From the NCBI GenBank assembly GCA_035299025.1, contig DATGXK010000008.1:930001-994000 (forward strand): 64,000 nt of DNA, written 5' to 3'. The stretch comes from Leadbetterella sp035299025. GTDB taxonomy: Bacteria; Bacteroidota; Bacteroidia; Cytophagales; Spirosomataceae. How positions within the stretch are numbered: the first letter of the stretch is position 1; every line of letters begins with the position of its first letter. Below are positions 60,374 to 64,000 of this stretch, one piece after another. The translations under genes were made by a program, and so were the position numbers. Under the pieces are notes generated by a model, which had not been told where the DNA came from, searched no databases, and was given only the letters and a program-made list of their open reading frames with translations.

Positions 60374-61725
60374 TTACGGAGTTCGTCGGGAAGTTTCACC
60401 CTCTTTTGGTTCATTTACCTATCGGATTTTTCCTTTTGGCTTTTGTTTTGAAGGTCATTTCTTTTTGGAAAAACAAAGAATCTATTGATGCTATATTGCC
60501 CATTATGCTCATTTTGAGCTTCTTGGCTTCTGCATTTTCTTCACTTACAGGCTTTTTGCTTTCTCAAAGTGGCGAGTACGATGTTGAAATGGTGGACAAA
60601 CACAAGTGGAGTGGCATAGCATTTACGGCATTGATACTGGTAGTTTATTTTTTTCGAAATAATGCCAAAATGGGTATTGTATCTTGGATAGGTTCAACCA
60701 TTCTTCTGATGGTCGTCGGTCACTTGGGTGGCAGTTTAACCCATGGAGAGGATTTTTTGAGTATTCAGGAAGAAGTTGAAAAGGCACCAATAACTGACAT
60801 TCAAAATGCCAAAGTTTATAATGACTTAGTACAGCCGATTTTGGAAGAAAAATGCTACAGTTGTCACTCATCGAAAAAGCAAAAAGGAAACCTTCGATTG
60901 GATAGCCCAGAATTTATCCTTAAAGGGGGCAAAGAAGGGAAAAGTGTAGTGCCACATCAAACCGAGCAAAGTTTGATTAGCAAAAGGATTTTTATGCCTG
61001 AAGGAGATGAGGAACATATGCCACCTAAAGGCAAACCACAGCTAACAGAGGCTGAAACTAAAGTTTTAAATTGGTGGATAAAAGAAGGAGCATCTTTTGA
61101 TAAATTGGTAAAAGATTTTAACCAAACGCCTGAAATTAAGGCAGTTTTGCTTACTTTCCAAGGGTCTGAAGGCTCTGTAGATAGCCCCAAAATATCGAAT
61201 ATTCCTGAAACGGAAGTTGAAAGAGGTTCTGAACAAAGCATCGCTTCATTGGCCAATGCTGGAATTTTGGTTATCCCGGTTGCTAACAATTCAAACTATC
61301 TCTTTGTAAACTTTAGAGGGATAATTCCGACAAACGAGGACATTGAACAGCTAAAAAAATTAAGAGAACAGATTGTTTGGATGAACGCCTCCAAAGTAGG
61401 CTCTATGGAGGCGTTGAGTCGAATCTTACCAGAGCTTATAGAAATACGAGTTTTACATCTAAATAATACGGGTTTTTCGGATAATCATATGGCAAGTCTA
61501 AAGAACTTGTCTGAATTACAGACACTAAATTTGTCGAACACGATGGTCACTGAGAAAGGCTTGGGTAGCCTCGAAGGAAAGAAGAAATTAAGGAAATTAT
61601 TTTTGTACTCAACCAAAGTAAATTACCGACTTCTGAAAAAATCGGCATTTCCCAACATTAAAATTGATACAGGTGGTTATCGAGTTCCGACTTTTGAAAC
61701 AGACACTATGGAGGTGACAAAGTAG
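60370..61725 (+). CDS. DUF2231 membrane domain fused to c cytochrome and leucine-rich repeats
   Basis: A 451-aa fusion. Residues 1-130 are a DUF2231-like domain with four hydrophobic helices and conserved His (KFHPLLVHLPIGFFLLAFVLK; HKWSGIAFTALILVV). A planctomycete-type c cytochrome domain follows (Cys162-Tyr-Ser-Cys165-His166, then HMPPKGKPQLTEAETKVLNWWIKEGA with the Met ligand). From about 290 a leucine-rich repeat region ends the protein (LPELIEIRVLHLNNTGFSDNHMASLKNLSELQTLNLSNT). It anchors a heme near the membrane and may bind a partner by its LRRs. It is translationally coupled to the isomerase. Confidence 0.9.
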   Translation: MITEFVGKFHPLLVHLPIGFFLLAFVLKVISFWKNKESIDAILPIMLILSFLASAFSSLTGFLLSQSGEYDVEMVDKHKWSGIAFTALILVVYFFRNNAKMGIVSWIGSTILLMVVGHLGGSLTHGEDFLSIQEEVEKAPITDIQNAKVYNDLVQPILEEKCYSCHSSKKQKGNLRLDSPEFILKGGKEGKSVVPHQTEQSLISKRIFMPEGDEEHMPPKGKPQLTEAETKVLNWWIKEGASFDKLVKDFNQTPEIKAVLLTFQGSEGSVDSPKISNIPETEVERGSEQSIASLANAGILVIPVANNSNYLFVNFRGIIPTNEDIEQLKKLREQIVWMNASKVGSMEALSRILPELIEIRVLHLNNTGFSDNHMASLKNLSELQTLNLSNTMVTEKGLGSLEGKKKLRKLFLYSTKVNYRLLKKSAFPNIKIDTGGYRVPTFETDTMEVTK

Positions 61726-61726
61726 A

Positions 61727-63418
61727 TTATTTTGAAACAGAATACACCGGATTTATACAAATAACCCGACAAGTAAGCGGTTTCTCCAATTTAAAATATT
61801 CCATTTCAAATTCTTTGGACAAGAAGTCGATCTGACGTTCCTTGGCCACAAGTCTTTTTAGAACTGAATTGGGCCTTCTAAACCCATTTAATATAATCGC
61901 TTTGTTGTTTTTGTCAATCAATTGGATGAAGTAAGTATCGCTGACGGGAAACTTTCCAGACACAAAAATCTTATTTAATATGGTATTTTTGCCACCCCAA
62001 TCAGATTCAAACGTTGGGTCGAAGTCGACATATTTCAAAACAACTTTTTCAGGATACACAACGGTGCCATTCTGAACCATGTTCAACACTTCATTATATA
62101 ACTCTGAAGCATCGAAATACCCATTCTTTTTCAAATAATCGTACTTGTATCTTGCCTCAAAGGTATTATTTGCCCTCTCATTTCTTACCATGTTTTTTTC
62201 AAGATTATAGGCGTCCATCATTTGAGTTTCTTTCTTTAATGTAACAGAATACCACGATTTGAGCAACCAAAACACGTACAGGCATATGACCCCGATAGGA
62301 AGAGAATTTTTAATAAAGCGAGTATTTACTTGCTTAAAAACAAACGAAATGGCTAAAATAAGAATTATAACTCCATAAATTTTATACCGTGGAACCAATA
62401 CGCTTTCATAGCCTATTACCCAATAATTATATCTGTTGAGGACAATTATTGCAAGTGAGCTAGCCATAAACAAGAAAACCAATTTTTCAAAATCGAGATC
62501 TTTTTGCTTCCAGTTTCTCAATAGGAACCAGCTACAGACCGTAAAAATGATTATTCCGAAAATCCCTGATATTGTGAAACTTATAGAGTTAGACATAAGT
62601 TGAAACACCCCCCCGAGCGACATAAAATAGGCCCAAATAAGTTCAAACTTATATTTAAGAACATTTTGAAAAAGGCCATCTGAAGTGGCATTTTCGGTAC
62701 CAAAGCTGTAATAGAGATATAACTGCAAAATAAATAGTGAGAGAATAAAGTACCACTTGGGGTTGGTTTTCCTGATAATGGCGTAAACCAAAACAAAAAA
62801 CACGGTAATAAAGCCAACAGCACTGCCAAAGGGCACCAGGAAGAGGCATACCAGAATTATACTGTTCTTTATAAAAGACTTACCAGAAGGGTTATTTGAT
62901 ATTAGATAAAAAACTAATATTGATAAAGAAATAGATGCTAATTGATACGAGGCCACATCGCTTCTAAAAAACAACTCCCAGTTACAAAGGCTGAGTAAGG
63001 AAAAGCTGCAAACGATTAAAAGAGGTGGACTTTTCCAGTATCTTCTTATGAAAATGGCAACAAGAATAAATGTATAAACATTGAAAGCAATAAGTAAATA
63101 CCTAAAATTGATTTTATCGAAAAGAGCCAATTGAATCAGTAATGATATTCTTATGAGAAACGGTCGGCTTTCGTTATCTGGAGTAAAGAACAGAATGATT
63201 TTGTCGGATATCTTTTCGGCATTAAGGTAATTATAAGAAAAATCTAAAAATACACGATGGCCATCTTCAAATGGAAAATTTATAGAGAATTTATCTAATA
63301 CAATGAGATGAATTACAACTGGTACGAGGATTAATAACCAGAGTAGAATATTTTTTTTGCCTTTCAAAAGTTTATTTTTTTCAAAAAATGGTCTAAAAAC
63401 GTGAGGAAACCTCTTCAT
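61727..63418 (-). CDS. Large multi-pass membrane protein of unknown function
   Basis: A 563-aa protein with about ten hydrophobic helices between residues 20 and 385 (ILLWLLILVPVVIHLIVLDKF, LLIAFNVYTFILVAIFI, LLIVCSFSLLSLCNW, SIILVCLFLVPFGSAVGFITVFFVLVYAII) and a C-terminal soluble part of about 180 residues (YNLEKNMVRNERANNTFEARYKYDYLKKNGYFDASELYNEV onward). The layout resembles membrane glycosyltransferase-like or oligosaccharide-related proteins, but no GT motif is certain. Function unknown. Confidence 0.75.
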   Translation of the reverse strand: MKRFPHVFRPFFEKNKLLKGKKNILLWLLILVPVVIHLIVLDKFSINFPFEDGHRVFLDFSYNYLNAEKISDKIILFFTPDNESRPFLIRISLLIQLALFDKINFRYLLIAFNVYTFILVAIFIRRYWKSPPLLIVCSFSLLSLCNWELFFRSDVASYQLASISLSILVFYLISNNPSGKSFIKNSIILVCLFLVPFGSAVGFITVFFVLVYAIIRKTNPKWYFILSLFILQLYLYYSFGTENATSDGLFQNVLKYKFELIWAYFMSLGGVFQLMSNSISFTISGIFGIIIFTVCSWFLLRNWKQKDLDFEKLVFLFMASSLAIIVLNRYNYWVIGYESVLVPRYKIYGVIILILAISFVFKQVNTRFIKNSLPIGVICLYVFWLLKSWYSVTLKKETQMMDAYNLEKNMVRNERANNTFEARYKYDYLKKNGYFDASELYNEVLNMVQNGTVVYPEKVVLKYVDFDPTFESDWGGKNTILNKIFVSGKFPVSDTYFIQLIDKNNKAIILNGFRRPNSVLKRLVAKERQIDFLSKEFEMEYFKLEKPLTCRVICINPVYSVSK

Positions 63419-63463
63419 CTTCAGAAATTTTCACCTGGGAATATATGCAAAAATAATCTTTAT

Positions 63464-64000
63464 TTATGAAAAATGCTTTTCTATGACACTTTTCTCTTCT
63501 GGCGTATTTACGTTTGCTAGCACCTCAGGGTTTGTCAATTGAATAACCTCGGTATCGCTATTTATCAAAACTTTTCTTGGACAAGAATAGCCCAAAGACA
63601 AGAAATTGAGCATGGTTTGGTATATTTTAGGCTCCCAAATCGTAAAAAGCGGATCAGGAAAATCAGTCGCAGGGTTAAAACATGCCGTAGCCGATCGCCA
63701 TGGGTTTCTCCTAGCAACAAGATGTTCAAAGTCTTTGGTTTGAAGCAAAGGTAAGTCGCAAGCTACCACAAGCCAAGCCGAATTGGGATCGTACTGAAAC
63801 GCCGAAAGGATGGCTCCATAAGGACCAAGTCCGATGAACTTATCTGTTATGGTATTATCCTCGAATTCATATTTTTGGTCATCGCGGCACGAAATAAATG
63901 GTTCGAGCCCCATCTTCTCCACAGTTTCATACAAATATTGGTATTGCGGCTTACCGTGATATTCAATGTTCGCCTTATCGCTCCCCATCCGAGTACTTTT
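63464..64000 (-). CDS. mobA: MobA-like molybdenum cofactor guanylyltransferase, N-terminus outside window
   Basis: The frame is open through the window edge (codons KSTR precede the Met at 63988), so the start lies outside; in full-length proteins the MGSDKA seen here is preceded by LAGGxSxR. Visible motifs are RMGSDKANIEYHGKPQ, GLGPYGAILSAFQ and WLVVACDLPLL (metal-binding Asp). FPDPLFTIWEP (Pro-Leu-like) and the C-terminal DTEVIQLTNPEVLANVNTPEE, typical of MobA, follow. It attaches GMP (or CMP) to molybdopterin. Its place near moeA/moaD/moaE supports the call. Confidence 0.85.
   Translation of the reverse strand, partial: KSTRMGSDKANIEYHGKPQYQYLYETVEKMGLEPFISCRDDQKYEFEDNTITDKFIGLGPYGAILSAFQYDPNSAWLVVACDLPLLQTKDFEHLVARRNPWRSATACFNPATDFPDPLFTIWEPKIYQTMLNFLSLGYSCPRKVLINSDTEVIQLTNPEVLANVNTPEEKSVIEKHFS

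Overview
This window reads as chromosomal DNA of a Bacteroidota bacterium, most likely a member of the Cytophagales (Spirosoma/Leadbetterella-like lineage). The DNA is AT-rich. Several promoters match the Bacteroidota pattern TTG-N18/19-TAnnTTTG. Many proteins carry signal peptides cut before Gln (SFSQ, SAQ, FAQ), Tat-type RRxFL leaders are common, and planctomycete-type cytochrome/DUF1501 proteins occur, as is frequent in that order. This placement is an inference from content, not a database result.

Layout. 1-11 kb: the 3' end of an amidase, a molybdopterin oxidoreductase, a secreted GH39-like glycosidase, a serine beta-lactamase-like hydrolase, a DUF234-type ATPase preceded by two 37-bp palindromic repeats, a purple-acid-phosphatase-like metallophosphoesterase and a Gfo/Idh/MocA oxidoreductase. 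11-24 kb: YqgE, an M20 amidohydrolase, an I42 protease inhibitor, ArfB, NagB, an SGNH hydrolase, type II NADH dehydrogenase, a MocR regulator divergent from a GNAT/flavin-binding pair, GcvT, an SDR, a secreted adenosine deaminase and a TPR protein. 24.7-34 kb: a MntA/HepT toxin-antitoxin pair with a nonsense codon in hepT, an asymmetric ABC-F ATPase, a GH3/serine-hydrolase fusion, a LytTR regulator and a fur-purA-unknown operon. 34-40 kb is a core region: relA/spoT, tRNA-Leu(TAG), tig, clpP and clpX, separated by strong terminator hairpins. 41-52 kb: tagaturonate reductase, a CCG-type Fe-S protein, a second Gfo/Idh/MocA protein, NhaD, ThuA, a GNAT, a class A beta-lactamase coupled to an unknown protein, asd and 5-formyl-THF cyclo-ligase.

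52-64 kb is a molybdenum cofactor island: moeA-xdhC divergent from moaD-moaE, and a mobA-like gene cut by the window end. Into it is placed a four-gene oxidative module: a DUF1549/DUF1553 c-type cytochrome, a DUF1501 protein, a sugar isomerase/epimerase and a DUF2231-cytochrome-LRR fusion, with start/stop overlaps at two of its three junctions. Together with the two Gfo/Idh/MocA oxidoreductases and ThuA it suggests oxidative handling of sugars in the periplasm, but substrates cannot be read from sequence.

The window is gene-dense; no stretch over about 300 bases lacks a gene. Non-coding structure of note: the paired palindromes before the ATPase (5956-6061), a triple GCCGCAA hairpin (13550-13686), a ten-unit 19-bp tandem array that supplies the 3' end of the MocR gene (17271-17465), a two-palindrome inverted repeat (51290-51354) and a large imperfect palindrome inside the cytochrome operon (59314-59445).
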